This document shows positions 43,770 to 55,800 of a stretch of 64,000 nucleotides of DNA, piece by piece (within the stretch, counting starts at the first letter, position 1; the number at the start of each line of letters is the position of its first letter). The notes beneath the pieces are model-generated. The model did not search any database and was not told where the DNA came from. It saw nothing but the letters and a program-made list of their open reading frames with translations. The translations under genes and the position numbers were made by a program. This stretch comes from Asparagopsis taxiformis. Lineage: Eukaryota; Rhodophyta; Florideophyceae; Bonnemaisoniales; Bonnemaisoniaceae. The stretch covers positions 54,868 to 118,867 of the forward strand of contig JALQPE010001703.1 in NCBI GenBank assembly GCA_030407315.1, read 5' to 3'.

Positions 43770-44820
43770 CTTCACCACTCCTGCATCACATACACAACAT
43801 CAGAATCAACCACAACAGTCAGACTCAAAAGCAACGCTTACCACGACAGATATCCTAGAAACTCCCTTACTTACCTCTCCGAGAGGATGACTGAATCATC
43901 CATCCTACACAAAATACAAACCATGATCCAAAAACCTTGCAATGAATAATCAAAGTCAGCAGTCCATATCTTCGCAAAACAAGTCTTGGTGCTCAGTAAA
44001 ACTTACCTTCTGTCATCAACATTCCTGCATCATCTACACAACATCGGAATCAACCACAACAGTCAGACTCAAAACCAACCTTCCATCACAGCATACTTTC
44101 AAAACTCGCACACTTACCTTCGCTCCACACAATACACACCATGACTCAATAGGCTTCCAATGAAAAATATCGCATCAACGGAAATAGTCAGACTCAAAAC
44201 CAACCTTCCCTCGCTGCTTACTTTCAAAACTCGCACACTTACTTTACCTGTTCCATCCTGCACACAATAAAAACCATAAATCACGTAATCGTGTAGCCAA
44301 GAAAAGTAGTCAGCATTCCGCATCTTCGCACAACCGGTCTGGGCGCCCAATGTGACTTACCTTCCGTCATCACTATTCCTCCATCACCTACGCAACATCG
44401 GATTCAATCGCAACAGTCAGATTGAAAACCAACGTTTCCCTCGCTACATACCCTGAGAACTCGCAAATGTACCTCTCATCCATCCTACACACAATACAAA
44501 CCATGATCCAAAAACCTTGCAATTAACAATAATCATAGTCAGCAGTCCATATCTTCGCAAAGCACATCTTGGCACTCAATGAAACTTACCTTCCGTCATC
44601 AACATTCCTGCATCATCTACACAACATCGGAATCAACCACAACAGTCAGACTCAAAATCAACCTTCCCTCACAGCATACTTTCAAAACTTCACGTACCTC
44701 TCTTCCATCCTCCGCTCAATACACACCATCAGTCAACAGGCTTCCCATGAAAAATATCGCATCAACGGAAATAGTCAGACTCAAAACCCACGCTTCCCTC
44801 AACGCATACCCTCGAGGGTA
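43770..44820. repeat. Complex imperfect repeat zone
   Basis: Blocks around ACAACATCGGAATCAACCAC and ACAGTCAGACTCAAAA recur at about 43790, 44040, 44385 and 44630, alternating with AAAAATATCGCATCAACGG blocks at 44163 and 44752. Frames through it are repeat artefacts. Confidence 0.75.
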
Positions 44821-44835
44821 GAGGATGGAACGAAG

Positions 44836-44873
44836 GTACGTGCGCGAATCTTGATCAAGATTCGCGCACGTAC
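44836..44873. repeat. Perfect 38-bp palindrome
   Basis: Arms GTACGTGCGCGAATCTTGA and its exact complement with no loop, centred on TTGATCAA. It lies about 600 bp upstream of the transposase gene. Confidence 0.95.
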
Positions 44874-45473
44874 AAAGCAAAGTCGGTCAAAGAAGATCAG
44901 TCGGTGATGAGGGCGGAGTGGAGCCTGCGGCGTCGACCGGACAGCTTTCTGCGTCCGCTTAAGTCTTGCTGTGCATACTCGAAATCATCGCCGGCAGTGA
45001 GATTGAGTATGGCCCAAGCCATGGTCTCTGATTCCCCGAACAAAGAGATCCGGATCGAGAACAACGAATATAAACATATAATCATATATATGAGAATCCA
45101 TTTGCTTTCCTTACATGATCTGTGGCATATCCGCTGTAAAGCACATTCAGATTCCACGAAGTTTGGAAATAAAAAAGTTTATTATTACAAATGAATTAAT
45201 TGAAAATTCATCTCCCAGGGCAGTCGTTCGTCCTTCCATGCACACGTTGCCAGCACGCAATGTGATGTAACAGTTGGAAATGATTGAACTCTCGGTTAAA
45301 TTCCACCGTTGGGATGTCAGCTGGAGTGAGCACAAAACTACTACCCACAAAACTACGACGAACACGTTACATTCCAAGTCTCGAAAGCACCACAAAAATA
45401 AAATTGGTCGCATCTGGACGGCACAGTCTCCCCTGTTCAGCTCGCAATCCTCCCTTTTGCGTCAAAACTCGAC
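44874..45473 (+). promoter_or_regulatory. Upstream region of the transposase gene
   Basis: No supported gene. Assigned as leader/promoter by position only; the start ATG at 45474 has GAC before it, a purine at -3 and G at +4. Confidence 0.35.
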
Positions 45474-48400
45474 ATGGAATGCAAGTATGAAGGGTGCTTC
45501 TACTACTGCGTAGATGCTTATGCGCTCGCGCTGCATGAGCGAACGTGTCGCTACCGTTTCAACCCCTCTCCCCAACATTTCAACAACGCTCGTGTCCCTG
45601 CCGTCACCCATGAGCCTGCTCGAAACGGCGACCATGATTCCCCGCAACCCAGCTCCCCAGACCCAGAATCTGGTCGTGCTTCCTCCAGCGACTCACCCTG
45701 TGACGCTTCACTGCCACCAACCTCAACCCCCTCCCGCGCAGACCTCCTCGTGCAATCCCTCGCCGCCAGTCTCACAACCCTCGAGTACAAGGCCGGCGCT
45801 GGCCGCGTGAGCGAAGTCATCACCATCCTACAAGACCCCGCATTCTCCCTAGAAAAGTTCAACAGCGCCGTTCGCACCGTAGAAGAATGTCGCCACGTTA
45901 CCGCTTCCATGGTCGAAACACATTTCCGCACCGAAGGTTACAAGAGCCACATCATTCCAGACAAAACTGGTAAGTACTCGGCACAGCTGTACCTCCGCGA
46001 CCCAGTCGACATGCTCCGCAGGCAGTTAGCACTGGCTAACGACCAAAATACTCTCTTCCACCCCTCCCCACAGACCGCCCCAGACGGCACCGCAATATTT
46101 TCTCATCCCCTACACACAGAATTCGCGAAAACGCTGCACCAGGTTACTAGACAGCGCGTGCAGCTCTCGGAAGATCCACAGGTCGTATGGGCAGAGGAAA
46201 ATGATCCCACCGCTTCCTCCTTTGCCGGCCTCCTCCAAGTGTACTCCGACAAGAGCAGCACAAGCCTCAAGAGCTCCGCAATCGTCGCATACCCCATACA
46301 CGTCACACTGCTCAACTTCTCCGCCCCCCTCCGTCGCCACTGCATCCGTACCGGCCTCACCATCGTCGGGTATCTTCCGTACATTGTTAACCCTTCGTCC
46401 AACGCCTTGTTCGGTGATGAAATGCCGACAACCTCTAGTTCTGCTAGTCGCGCTCGCAAAATTGATATTCTTCATAAAGCACTCGAAAAAGTGTTTTCGT
46501 CCCTATCCACCGCGTTCTCTTCCGGGTTCCCCTGCACAGACTCCACTGCAACTGCCCGCCAATGCTTTCCCATCCTAGCCAATTATTGCTGCGACTTTCC
46601 AGAGGCCAAAGAGCTCTCATGCACTCGCAACAGCACTACCACCACACATCCCTGCCACCGCTGCTACATCCCCGCCACTCAACTTGAATCCAGCGCGCCA
46701 CACCAGCCCCGCTCCCTCGATGATACACGCTCTGCACGCCAAGAGAGCGCTCAGGAGCATACAACTGCTCCGCTCGAAGCTCTCTCCCTCCTCGAACAAC
46801 ACTCTGTCCTCGAATCGACCGCTCTTTTACCCACCAACAGTCCCCTAGACCCCTACAACATTTTCTCCTTCGAGCCTCTGCACAATCTCCACCTCGGCAT
46901 CTCAAAGCTCATCAAACAGTGCATTGTCCACCGCCTCAGCTCCCCAGACCTCACCACCACTGCCTCCCATTCCGGGACACCTCGCACCTTCAAGAAGGTG
47001 AAAAAATCCATCCTCGCCGGCTCAAACAGCATTCTGTCCGCTATCGAACGCGACTACTACATCACCGGTCTTCATGTCGACTTCTCCAAGGGTGAGAAGG
47101 GCACCAATTTGAACGGCCTCTTCACGGAGGACGGCATACGCGGCATGCTCGCAGCCAAAGACTATCACCATGTCGACATGGTGTTCCCTTTCATCGCAGC
47201 ATTCATTGACACATGCTGTGACGAAGTAGATACAGCCCCCCTCACTTCCATCTGCACGCAATACTCTGACCTCGTCGCATGGGTCATGAAACGCGGTCGC
47301 ATCAAGCACTGGACTGCCGCCGAACTAGAAAGCCTCCAGAACTCCATTTCCTATTTCAAACAATCAATGCTCTCCACCCTCGGCCCATTCCACACCACAG
47401 GTCTCAAAACTTTCAAGTTCCATCTTCTAGACCATCTTCCCGGTGACTTGCAGAGATATGGCGCCCTGGAACACATTGATGCAGGCCCCTACGAACACTC
47501 GCATCTTCTGTTCAAACAGAGTTATAGGAAAACCTCTCGAAGGCGCTCCACAGCCATGGAAGAGACTATTCGCCACATGGAATTCTCCTTGGCCACTCCA
47601 ACTGGTCATACCCCATCGAACACATTGGGAAACGCACGCATGATATCGCCCACAGACGGTGCAGTACTCGTTCGCGACGGATTCACCGTTGCACTGCACG
47701 ACTTTGCCTCCCTGCTGCCCGATGCAACCCTCCTCGTTGCAGATATCGACGGACAGCCCGATCCTGCCACTCTTTTGCCGCTGCACAACTCCTCGTTCCC
47801 GTCTGGCACCATAACGCTATTCCAGCAACTCGGTGACACAGCTGCACAAGCGTTCCTCACCCTCGCTAGACTGCGCGCCACGGCAGAAGGCCCTCCAATA
47901 CATGACATGGACATTTCCGTCACCGTGGTAAAGTCCGCCTACGTCATGGGAGGGTACGTCCCAGATGCCGACGACTTTGACCCGCACAGTGGCATGCTTC
48001 GCCCCACAAACGTGTCGAGGCACAAGCAGCAGCGCGTCTTTGCAACTTCATCGTTCGGCCCCGCAAAGAGATCGCAGTACTCCTTTGTCGTCATCTCCGG
48101 AACTGCCGATGACTACAGAACCATATGGGTAGGGCGCGTCCTGGCACTGGTACGCCTGCAGTCTCCAAACCTGTTTCAACCTGTAGAACTCGCTTTCGTT
48201 CAGTATATGACCTGCTTTGCCCCAAAAACCGCTGTGGAAAAATCACTTGGGTGCATTTGTTTAAAGTGGTCCACATGGGACCCGGACAACGGATCCGTTG
48301 ACAGCAATGACACTGCATCCCACAGTGCAGGTGGTCCTTGGTTTGACCTCATTCCTGCATCTACTATATCTGGCACCGTGCACATCGTACGAAGTAACTT

Positions 48401-48512
48401 TCCAGTCAAGCCATTTACGAAACAAATGCACTGGTCGGACCACCGTTTCTATCTCAACCGCTTCTACACCAACACTGATTACCAATTCACAGATGATAAT
48501 GAAGAAGAATAA
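45474..48512 (+). CDS. KDZ/Plavaka/TNP2-like transposase
   Basis: 1012 residues without introns. The N-terminus has a C2HC zinc-finger (MECKYEGC...HERTC). Residues about 355-400 carry RQCFPILANYCCDFPEAKEL followed by a HPCHRCYIP knuckle, the layout of the core plus zinc-knuckle insert in Plavaka, KDZ and TNP2 transposases. FEPLHNLHLGISKLI at about 465 matches the DxLH...LG block of that group, and FHLLDHLPGDLQRYGALEHI with a following His/Arg-rich helix resembles its late catalytic region. The exact superfamily cannot be settled by eye. Frame is intact and ends TAA. The partner at 48590-50875 is convergent with a 77-bp gap, as in two-gene transposons. Confidence 0.65.
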   Translation: MECKYEGCFYYCVDAYALALHERTCRYRFNPSPQHFNNARVPAVTHEPARNGDHDSPQPSSPDPESGRASSSDSPCDASLPPTSTPSRADLLVQSLAASLTTLEYKAGAGRVSEVITILQDPAFSLEKFNSAVRTVEECRHVTASMVETHFRTEGYKSHIIPDKTGKYSAQLYLRDPVDMLRRQLALANDQNTLFHPSPQTAPDGTAIFSHPLHTEFAKTLHQVTRQRVQLSEDPQVVWAEENDPTASSFAGLLQVYSDKSSTSLKSSAIVAYPIHVTLLNFSAPLRRHCIRTGLTIVGYLPYIVNPSSNALFGDEMPTTSSSASRARKIDILHKALEKVFSSLSTAFSSGFPCTDSTATARQCFPILANYCCDFPEAKELSCTRNSTTTTHPCHRCYIPATQLESSAPHQPRSLDDTRSARQESAQEHTTAPLEALSLLEQHSVLESTALLPTNSPLDPYNIFSFEPLHNLHLGISKLIKQCIVHRLSSPDLTTTASHSGTPRTFKKVKKSILAGSNSILSAIERDYYITGLHVDFSKGEKGTNLNGLFTEDGIRGMLAAKDYHHVDMVFPFIAAFIDTCCDEVDTAPLTSICTQYSDLVAWVMKRGRIKHWTAAELESLQNSISYFKQSMLSTLGPFHTTGLKTFKFHLLDHLPGDLQRYGALEHIDAGPYEHSHLLFKQSYRKTSRRRSTAMEETIRHMEFSLATPTGHTPSNTLGNARMISPTDGAVLVRDGFTVALHDFASLLPDATLLVADIDGQPDPATLLPLHNSSFPSGTITLFQQLGDTAAQAFLTLARLRATAEGPPIHDMDISVTVVKSAYVMGGYVPDADDFDPHSGMLRPTNVSRHKQQRVFATSSFGPAKRSQYSFVVISGTADDYRTIWVGRVLALVRLQSPNLFQPVELAFVQYMTCFAPKTAVEKSLGCICLKWSTWDPDNGSVDSNDTASHSAGGPWFDLIPASTISGTVHIVRSNFPVKPFTKQMHWSDHRFYLNRFYTNTDYQFTDDNEEE

Positions 48513-48589
48513 ATCTAAATCGCAGCACTCTATTGATAATGTACTACATGATAAACCTTCTAGTCAACGTCACATTTACTGCACTAATT

Positions 48590-50875
48590 TCAACCATCCT
48601 CCATTACGCCAAAACCGTTATCAGCAGTGGCTGCATGGCGCCGCTCCATGCCCCCATACTGTGGGGCATTGATTTCGACATTCAGGTTTGCAGTCAGGTG
48701 TCCAGCATATGGGTCAACGACGAAAAGTTCTGCGCCAATTAGTCCTTGCGCAATCACACAATCCATTACAGCACCGAGGTTTGACGTAATATGCGATTGA
48801 ATCCAATCCTCGGACACTAGAACAAGTGATGAGCAGCGGTTTACATCATCAACGACATGAACAATTCCAGACCCCTCTCCGCTTTGCCACACTTCAACAG
48901 CCTCTCTCGTCACAGTACGGCTTGCAAACACATGCCGTGACTGTGCACTAGTCCGCTGTTCGCTCTCGACAACGTCCGTTTCTTCCCTTGCTTGCGAGCC
49001 TTGGAGACAAGACATGCAGTACACCACCATACCAACTAATTGCTGAAAAGCTACCCCCACATATTGACTGTACCGCCTTGTAAACTCCTTCTGCCGTGCA
49101 CCTCCTTTCCCCTTCGGTTCATCCAAACACTCCACAGTAGTCACTAGCCAAGCATCCAGGCGCGCCAGCGTTAGTATGCTCGTCTCTATGTCCATTACTT
49201 GTTCTGGTCGTATCGAATAACCCCTGAAGATGTCCAGCACATTCACAGCTACTCGGTTGTTAAACCATGCATCACCATTCACTTCCATTTCGAAGCTGTC
49301 AGGAACCAAGCCTTTGCTGTATCGCAGCTCTGAGAACGGTGCCGTTCGCCACCTCCCCATATCCAAATCACCGTTACTTTCCCGTTTCAAAAGCTTCTCA
49401 GACGCTTCGCGCTTTTGTTCCTCTCGCTCGTCCATCTCAGCTCGCGTCGTCAGCATCGTGCATCTAGACATTAATTTCGTGTACCCCAGCGAACCGAACA
49501 ATCTGTCCCTCGCATTACGCTTCCGTGCACTCATCACGTCGGACAGTTTCTGCGTCACCTTCACTTTCAATTCCTTGCTCCCCGCCACAGCCTCTTGACA
49601 GCACACACGCTGCTCCTCATCGGAAAACACATCACACCACGGACTTTGACGCAGTACGTGTCGCACCAAGTCATTCAGCAGATCACTCTCGTCCCTGTAC
49701 GAAGGTGTATACCACTGCAGATTCTTGATGATATAGCCCGGAGGGGTAGCAATATATCCTACACCGTTTTCGCTCCAAAGTGCCCCTTCTACCGGCTCTA
49801 CCTCGATGGTACGTCCAGTCCAACGTCTCTGCGTTTGTTCCGCTATAGGGTCCAGCTCCATAGTCTCGTTCTTGCACCACTTTGTCAGGTTTTCCTCAAC
49901 CGCCCTAAGAACTCCAAGGTATTTCACAGGAATGGCTTTCTGTATTTTCGACTTACCGCCACCGTGATCACTGATTCTACCTGTTCTCGCAATTGCAGTA
50001 AGGCTGGCATTTTCCGCCTGCAGAGTCTTCACCTTAGCCTCCAACGCAACAATCTCCGTGGTGAGCGCCTTGTTTGCTATGTCCTGGCTAAACACTTTTT
50101 TTTCCAGCTCCGCGATCTTCTTCTTCTGCGCATTGATGCGACTCGCCATTAAATCGATGGATTCCGGCGGATGCAACCTCTCTGCCCTCACCGTCCCCCC
50201 ATCTCCCACGCTATCGGGAATATGATGTCCTCCATCGCCAATAGCCTGACGTCGCGGGGGCGTTACGCGCATATTTGGCACCAATGACACTCTGTTGTGA
50301 CGAGGCCCGCACTCCGGCTGCTCTCTCCCCTCAGTACCACCTGACCGCCGATGATAGTTGGCATCCTGTGAACGTTGCTCAGAAACAACATCCCTTGCCG
50401 CTATCCTCGGGTCCCTGACTGCATTACCTGCTGGGGCTGATGTACTCGGCATAGTTGGCGCAGTGGGGGTCACAGCCTCCAGTGTGTCGGAAGCCCCCGG
50501 CTGGGACTCCGTCTGCAGCACCTCCGCATCTGCCAACCCGGGAGGAACTACCTTTGCCATAGCACTCTGCCGCAATTCCAACATGTTTTGAGCCACTATC
50601 ATGTCATCATCATGATGTTCACTGTCCCTGCGAGCACGCTTGCCTCGGTCAAGCCCCATCTCTCTCCGCGCCGTTCCTCCTTCCTCACTTTCTCGCTGCG
50701 GATCCCCAGTTCTGCGCCGGTCCGTCTTGCGACTACCGGACCGCGGTTCAATGCTGCCGGTAGGCCCAGACCGCTTCTTCGCACGGGATTGTCGGGCACT
50801 CGATACAGCAGCTGCTGACCGGGTTTTCTGGAGGCCCGGAGGCTTTGGAGCTTTCTTCGCAATACGCGGCGGCAT
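48590..50875 (-). CDS. Coiled-coil protein convergent with the transposase, unknown function
   Basis: 761 residues from ATG 50875. The first 240 residues are basic and low in structure, with many RR/KR clusters suited to nuclear import. A clear heptad coiled coil follows (about residues 240-290; INAQKKKIAELEKKVF). A globular C-terminal half without motifs I recognise follows. Intact frame, no introns. Placement next to the transposase suggests an accessory protein of the same element, or a gene captured by it. Confidence 0.6.
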   Translation of the reverse strand: MPPRIAKKAPKPPGLQKTRSAAAVSSARQSRAKKRSGPTGSIEPRSGSRKTDRRRTGDPQRESEEGGTARREMGLDRGKRARRDSEHHDDDMIVAQNMLELRQSAMAKVVPPGLADAEVLQTESQPGASDTLEAVTPTAPTMPSTSAPAGNAVRDPRIAARDVVSEQRSQDANYHRRSGGTEGREQPECGPRHNRVSLVPNMRVTPPRRQAIGDGGHHIPDSVGDGGTVRAERLHPPESIDLMASRINAQKKKIAELEKKVFSQDIANKALTTEIVALEAKVKTLQAENASLTAIARTGRISDHGGGKSKIQKAIPVKYLGVLRAVEENLTKWCKNETMELDPIAEQTQRRWTGRTIEVEPVEGALWSENGVGYIATPPGYIIKNLQWYTPSYRDESDLLNDLVRHVLRQSPWCDVFSDEEQRVCCQEAVAGSKELKVKVTQKLSDVMSARKRNARDRLFGSLGYTKLMSRCTMLTTRAEMDEREEQKREASEKLLKRESNGDLDMGRWRTAPFSELRYSKGLVPDSFEMEVNGDAWFNNRVAVNVLDIFRGYSIRPEQVMDIETSILTLARLDAWLVTTVECLDEPKGKGGARQKEFTRRYSQYVGVAFQQLVGMVVYCMSCLQGSQAREETDVVESEQRTSAQSRHVFASRTVTREAVEVWQSGEGSGIVHVVDDVNRCSSLVLVSEDWIQSHITSNLGAVMDCVIAQGLIGAELFVVDPYAGHLTANLNVEINAPQYGGMERRHAATADNGFGVMEDG

Positions 50876-51110
50876 AATGAAGCTTTCCCGGAAGCGATGG
50901 AACGATTGAGTTGCACGAGATACAAAAAAGATTGCTGTATAGTGTCGGTAACCACAACGGTCTGCGATGAACGTTCAGGTCAGGTCAAGTACCGGATAAT
51001 ACGCCAACAGCCCAGATTGTATACGGTAGGCAGTCATCAACAGTATTTAATGAGGTACAATTACAGCTGTCGAGCTAGGCCGCGAGCACCCCTATGTCCG
51101 GAAGACGTCC

Positions 51111-51266
51111 TGATTTGAATTAAAATTTGGGCTATTCTCAAAAACATGCACATGTGAACATGTTTTTGAAATGGGGGTGTGCCGTACGGCACAATCGGCC
51201 GCCCAAATCAAGGTTTTTTACAATATTTTTGCTGCCCGAAATTCTACAATTTCTGGGCTGGCCAGT
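51111..51266. repeat. Family-2 palindromic repeat, copy a
   Basis: TTTGAATTAAAATTTGGGCT, then TCAAAAACATG-CACATGTGAA-CATGTTTTTGA hairpin, then the perfect palindrome GTGCCGTACGGCAC (51179-51192), then a conserved tail with CCCGAAATTCTACAATTTCT. Outside it, 51056-51110 (GCTAGGC, GCGAGCACCCCT) is also inverted at 56511-56580. Confidence 0.85.
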
Positions 51267-51746
51267 AATGCATTAGCTATGTGCTCTAAACCGATTCTAA
51301 CAAGCAGAAAGAATCCTCTCCTTCATGACGATGCTCTCGAATTGAGTGCAATGCAACGGACTCCCTCCAGGAGAACGACAAAGCATCGTCTTTTGCAAGA
51401 CATTTTCGTACGAAAAATAATCGAAACACATATTTGACTTTAACCTAACAGCTATCGCGAGCACCGTACTCAGCTAAATTTCCTCTGTAATTTCCTTCCT
51501 CCAACCAATCAATAGCCGCTTGGTCACAGGCTTAAAAGCCTTCCACTATTTGTCCTATCCATCGAAGAGGGTTCGATCCAGGCCTTGATGGGTGTGGAAC
51601 CCGAGAACTTGAAAATGGAACATATTGCGACAGAGATGAGATGTCATTCTCTTTCGTTTACTTTTTTCTAACAAGATTCTAAACGTCTACGCAGCGGAAC
51701 GAACCCAATGTCGTCCGTCCGTTTTCAGCCCGGTGAGATGTTTTTG
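51267..51746. other. Spacer, no gene
   Basis: Nothing recognised. Confidence 0.5.
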
Positions 51747-52075
51747 CCATTAACGGAGGTGGAGGCGGCTATGGAGGAAGCCTGCGGTTCGGGTATTCTT
51801 TCCATTAACGGAGGTGGAGGTGGCGGCTTTGGAGGAAGCCTGGAGAACATGTGAGATGTCAGTACCCATGGATCACAAGAAAAACATGTAGAGGTCCAGT
51901 TTGGATATTGTTGCCATTAACGGAGGCGGAGGAGGCGGCTACGGTGGAAGCCTGGAGAGCATGTGAGATGTCAGTACCCATGGATCACATGAAGAACATG
52001 TTGAGGTGCGGTTCGGATATTCTTTCCATTAACGGAGGCGGAGGAGGCGGCTACGGTGGAAGCCTGGAGAAGAAT
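51747..52075. repeat. 112-bp tandem repeat with Gly-rich coding potential
   Basis: CCATTAACGGAGG begins at 51747, 51802, 51914 and 52026 (55, 112 and 112 bp apart). In one frame units read INGGGGGGYGGSLE, interrupted by stops. Confidence 0.85.
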
Positions 52076-52370
52076 AGAATAGTCCTATACCCATGGATCA
52101 CAAGTAGACGTAGTTGGGCTCCTTTTCGAAGCCCATTCGTCTCTTGAATAAATTTAGCACCCAAATCATATACGATTGCCGAGTTGACACCCCGTATGTC
52201 TCGTTGGTAGAAATAGCAGGGGTTCCACCACTCAGCTGGCGGGAAGTAGTTACTGATTATATGAGATATGGCTTAGCTCCCGCCAAAACCGATAGCTCTG
52301 GGCTCAGGTTCTCCAAATGTGGTTATACGAATGTGTTCTGACAATGGTAGAAGACGAATATCTGCATCCT

Positions 52371-52556
52371 GCTTTGAATTAAAATTTGGGCTATTCTCAA
52401 AAACATGCACATGTGAACATGTTTTTGAGATGGGGGTGTGCCGTACGGCACAATCGACCGCCGAAATCGATGTTTTTTGCAATATTTTTTCTGCCCGAAA
52501 TTGTAGAATTTCTGGGCTGGCCAGCAATGCATCTGAGTCGGACATCCCCACGTCCA
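52371..52556. repeat. Family-2 palindromic repeat, copy b
   Basis: Same orientation as copy a, including GTGCCGTACGGCAC and the CATGTTTTTGA hairpin, plus GGACATCC at the tail. It lies about 330 bp before the methyltransferase-SET gene. Confidence 0.9.
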
Positions 52557-52882
52557 GTGGCCGTCCGGATGTCGCTCACCTGGTAAGCGTGAGGCACCTG
52601 TGTCAACCTATGTGACTGGCGGCCTTGCAGTACAACACTCAAAGGCAGGGAATCACAATCTTTTTAAAATTTTTTCTCTACCACGTATCCGTCACAACTT
52701 ATTACCTACACCGGTTACGGGTTTCAAGACCTTTCCAGTGCTGTGTACCCGTATACTCTGTTCCGTTCGATATCAACCAGTGTTCCTCACGAAAGAGTGC
52801 AAACGTCACGAGATACGTCGTCAAATTTGACTGTCTCGCCGAGCGGTCGCCATCCTGTACCGAATTTTCCACTCATTCCATT

Positions 52883-55800
52883 ATGACGAATAAGCGCAGG
52901 CGCAACAGCAATCCGATCGTTGACGACGCAACCGTGCCAATTCTGCGCGAACCCGCTAGCCCTTGGGAGGATTCTAGTGACATGGGTACACGTCGAAACG
53001 TAGGTCGCGCCGCCCGCGAAACTACTCTCGCTGGCAAAGACTTCCTCCGCCTCTTGCTGGATTTATTCGCCCACTCAAGTTTCGCAGACTTGACGGACAA
53101 GCCGGGAGGTTTCACATACGCGGACCTTGGCGCTTGGGTTGCGCAGGGCACGGAAGAACAATTTGTGGCGCTGCAAGGTCGACTCAGCATGTCCTTCAGC
53201 GGTCGTTCGAAGAATGCTGGAGTCGAGGCGGATGTTGCCGAAATCGTCATGGCAGAGATGAACGTTGAGCGAGCCAAGCAGATTGTTCGTCTGGCATTAC
53301 CCATTGCCGAGTTTTCAAGACAGGATGAGCGTATCGGGCAATGGGTTGAGCACTGCATCCTTTCTGGGATCGTGCCGCAGACCTTCCTTATTGGATGTAA
53401 CATGCTTCCTTCGCCACTACAGGCGCCGCAGCGCGGGGAACCAAGCGCCTTCGTTCTTGCTCCACCGGAAACGTTCGAGGTATTGATGTATTTCCAAGCG
53501 TTGTCTATCATCCGAAATCACAACAAGAACCTGCCGCGTCGCCGAATAGGAGATGCGGCCGAAGAGGGGAACGAAGCCGCACGCGTCCCAGCCCATCGGA
53601 AAAGCACTAATCGAGCTTGTTACGTGGTTCAAGTTTTATACCATGCTTGGACCGATGTGGCCTACGCCGCAAAGTTTTCCAGCTTCGAAGAGTTGATGGC
53701 GCCGTACATCATTTTCGACAGCAGTGAGCATTGGTTTGACGTGCTCGATGAAGGTCTATTCGCACCGATGGAGCAGAAGCTAGATCTCTACCACAACAAA
53801 GCTCCCCTATCTCATCCTGATGGATATGGTGGAAAAGTAGAGACAAGAACCAGTGCGCAGCACAGTGCATTTAGGGACCTTGTGAGGAAGTTCTTCGACC
53901 GGTTGCAGTTTCTTATCGTCAACCCGGACCTGTACACCTGGCCGGAGTCCGACCGCTGGGGGGCACTGGAAATATACTTCTCAAGCGGAAATCCGGACAA
54001 GCTGCCAGCGTATTTTGACACCCTCGACGAAGACGTTATGGCTGTCCTCCGCCCGGCACCACAAGCCGCGGACGCAGAAAAGGTCCCCAAGCCGGTTGAT
54101 GACACTCCCACTCGTCGCAACACAGGAGGGAGAGGTTTGGTTCCGTCGACAAGACACACAACCAGGCTTCAACTTGGACCTGGGAGGACCAGTCTTACTG
54201 CCCAAGGGCCGTCTCCCCCGTCACCGTCACCCCATGCGACAGAAGAGCAGGAAAGTGAAGGGCAGGCTCTCGCAAAGGACTTTCTTTCGAAAATGAGTCA
54301 GTATTGCCGGGTGTACGACGTCCCTTTCGAAGATTTGGTCAGTGCCGACGAGAGCCGAGAACACGTGCCCATCACGGGCAACGTTCAGCTCATTCTGACT
54401 GATCCGCCCTACAATGTTCGTCGTAAGAGGAACGATTCCAACTCTTCGTACGACAGGCTAACTGCAGAAGATATGCAGGCTAGCATCGAAGTGTTTGACG
54501 AGCTGTTGCGCCCCGGTGGCCACGGCATCGTGTTCTGCTCGGTTTTGCAGTTCTACGAATGGTTCCATTACTTGGAAACGTACAAAGGACCGCAGTCAGA
54601 AGGCCCAACCGATACTGCTGCCAGTGATGACGGGTCGGATGAAGAAGAGGTTACGTCCATGAATTCGGACTCCGAAGCATCGCAGCACAGTGGCGAAGAA
54701 AGTGCGGATGAGGAGGAGGACGAGGAGGAGGAGGACGTCGTTCGGAATTCAGTTTTCTTCGTTGACGAGGTACCTCTGTTGTTTGTCCGACTACCTGGGC
54801 ACCTCTATCAAATGCCGGGGCGGAAGAGGTACCAACGCATGAACATGGCAGAGGTCGCTATCCACTTCTGGAAGCGAGGTGTTCCGTTCAAGACCGGAAG
54901 CGAGATGGTGGCCTATAGGAACCACGGATACATGGACGGCACGTACCCGGCGTGGTGCAACGTCACCATCAATATGCCCGCCATCGATTCGAATGAGATG
55001 GTGTGGCGAACAAGGAGCACAACCGGTGCTACGGTCAGAGTTCGTGCAGAGCAGAAGAGCGTCGCTCTCATGATGGAGTTGATCAGCCAGCATTCACAGC
55101 CTGGTGATATTGTTGTCGATCCATTCTCTGGCACTTTCGCAACGGGAAAAGCAGCTATGAGCTTGCCTGAGCACCGTGTTTTCGTCGGCAGTGACATGGA
55201 CAAATTGTGTGTGGTACGATCGCTTCCAAAGCTGTGTGCAGTCATGTCACGTGTAATTCTTTCAAACAACACTGACATGAGGGTCACGACAGAAGCGAAA
55301 CAGAGTGCTGAGAAGTTCTTGGCGTCCCCCTCTGTCACGATGCGTACGCAGAGGGAACGCAGGATCATCGAACCCCCACCTGGCCTTCCCCTGTACCAGA
55401 GGTTCCCGAAATATATTCGGCAGTACCTCTGGCAGCTGTGCCCAGAGTCGATTGCGTCGCGCGAGCACATGGAGAAACCGGTACATTATTGGCCACCTTC
55501 CCTGCGCCGCTGGTTGCAAACTGAAAACCCTCGCGTGATGCGGGCACACGATTGTGTTGCGAAAAAATTGAGCGTTCGACCATCGCTGATTAAGCATCCA
55601 AATGCAGGAAGAGGGCTCTTCGCTGAACAGACATTTAATGTTGGTGACGAAGTATGTGCATACTACGGAACTGTTGTGTACTCTGATATGAGCAAGGAGT
55701 CGATGAGGTTCGCGTACGGAGAGGGTCACATGGCGATAACGAAGGAAACATTCTTGATGTATGCTATCAAGCTGTATGCAACAGCGGAGGACGACGAAAA

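Noticed and set aside
45551..47786. Minus-strand frames opposite the transposase
   Set aside because: Shadows of the transposase frame with no start context or motif.
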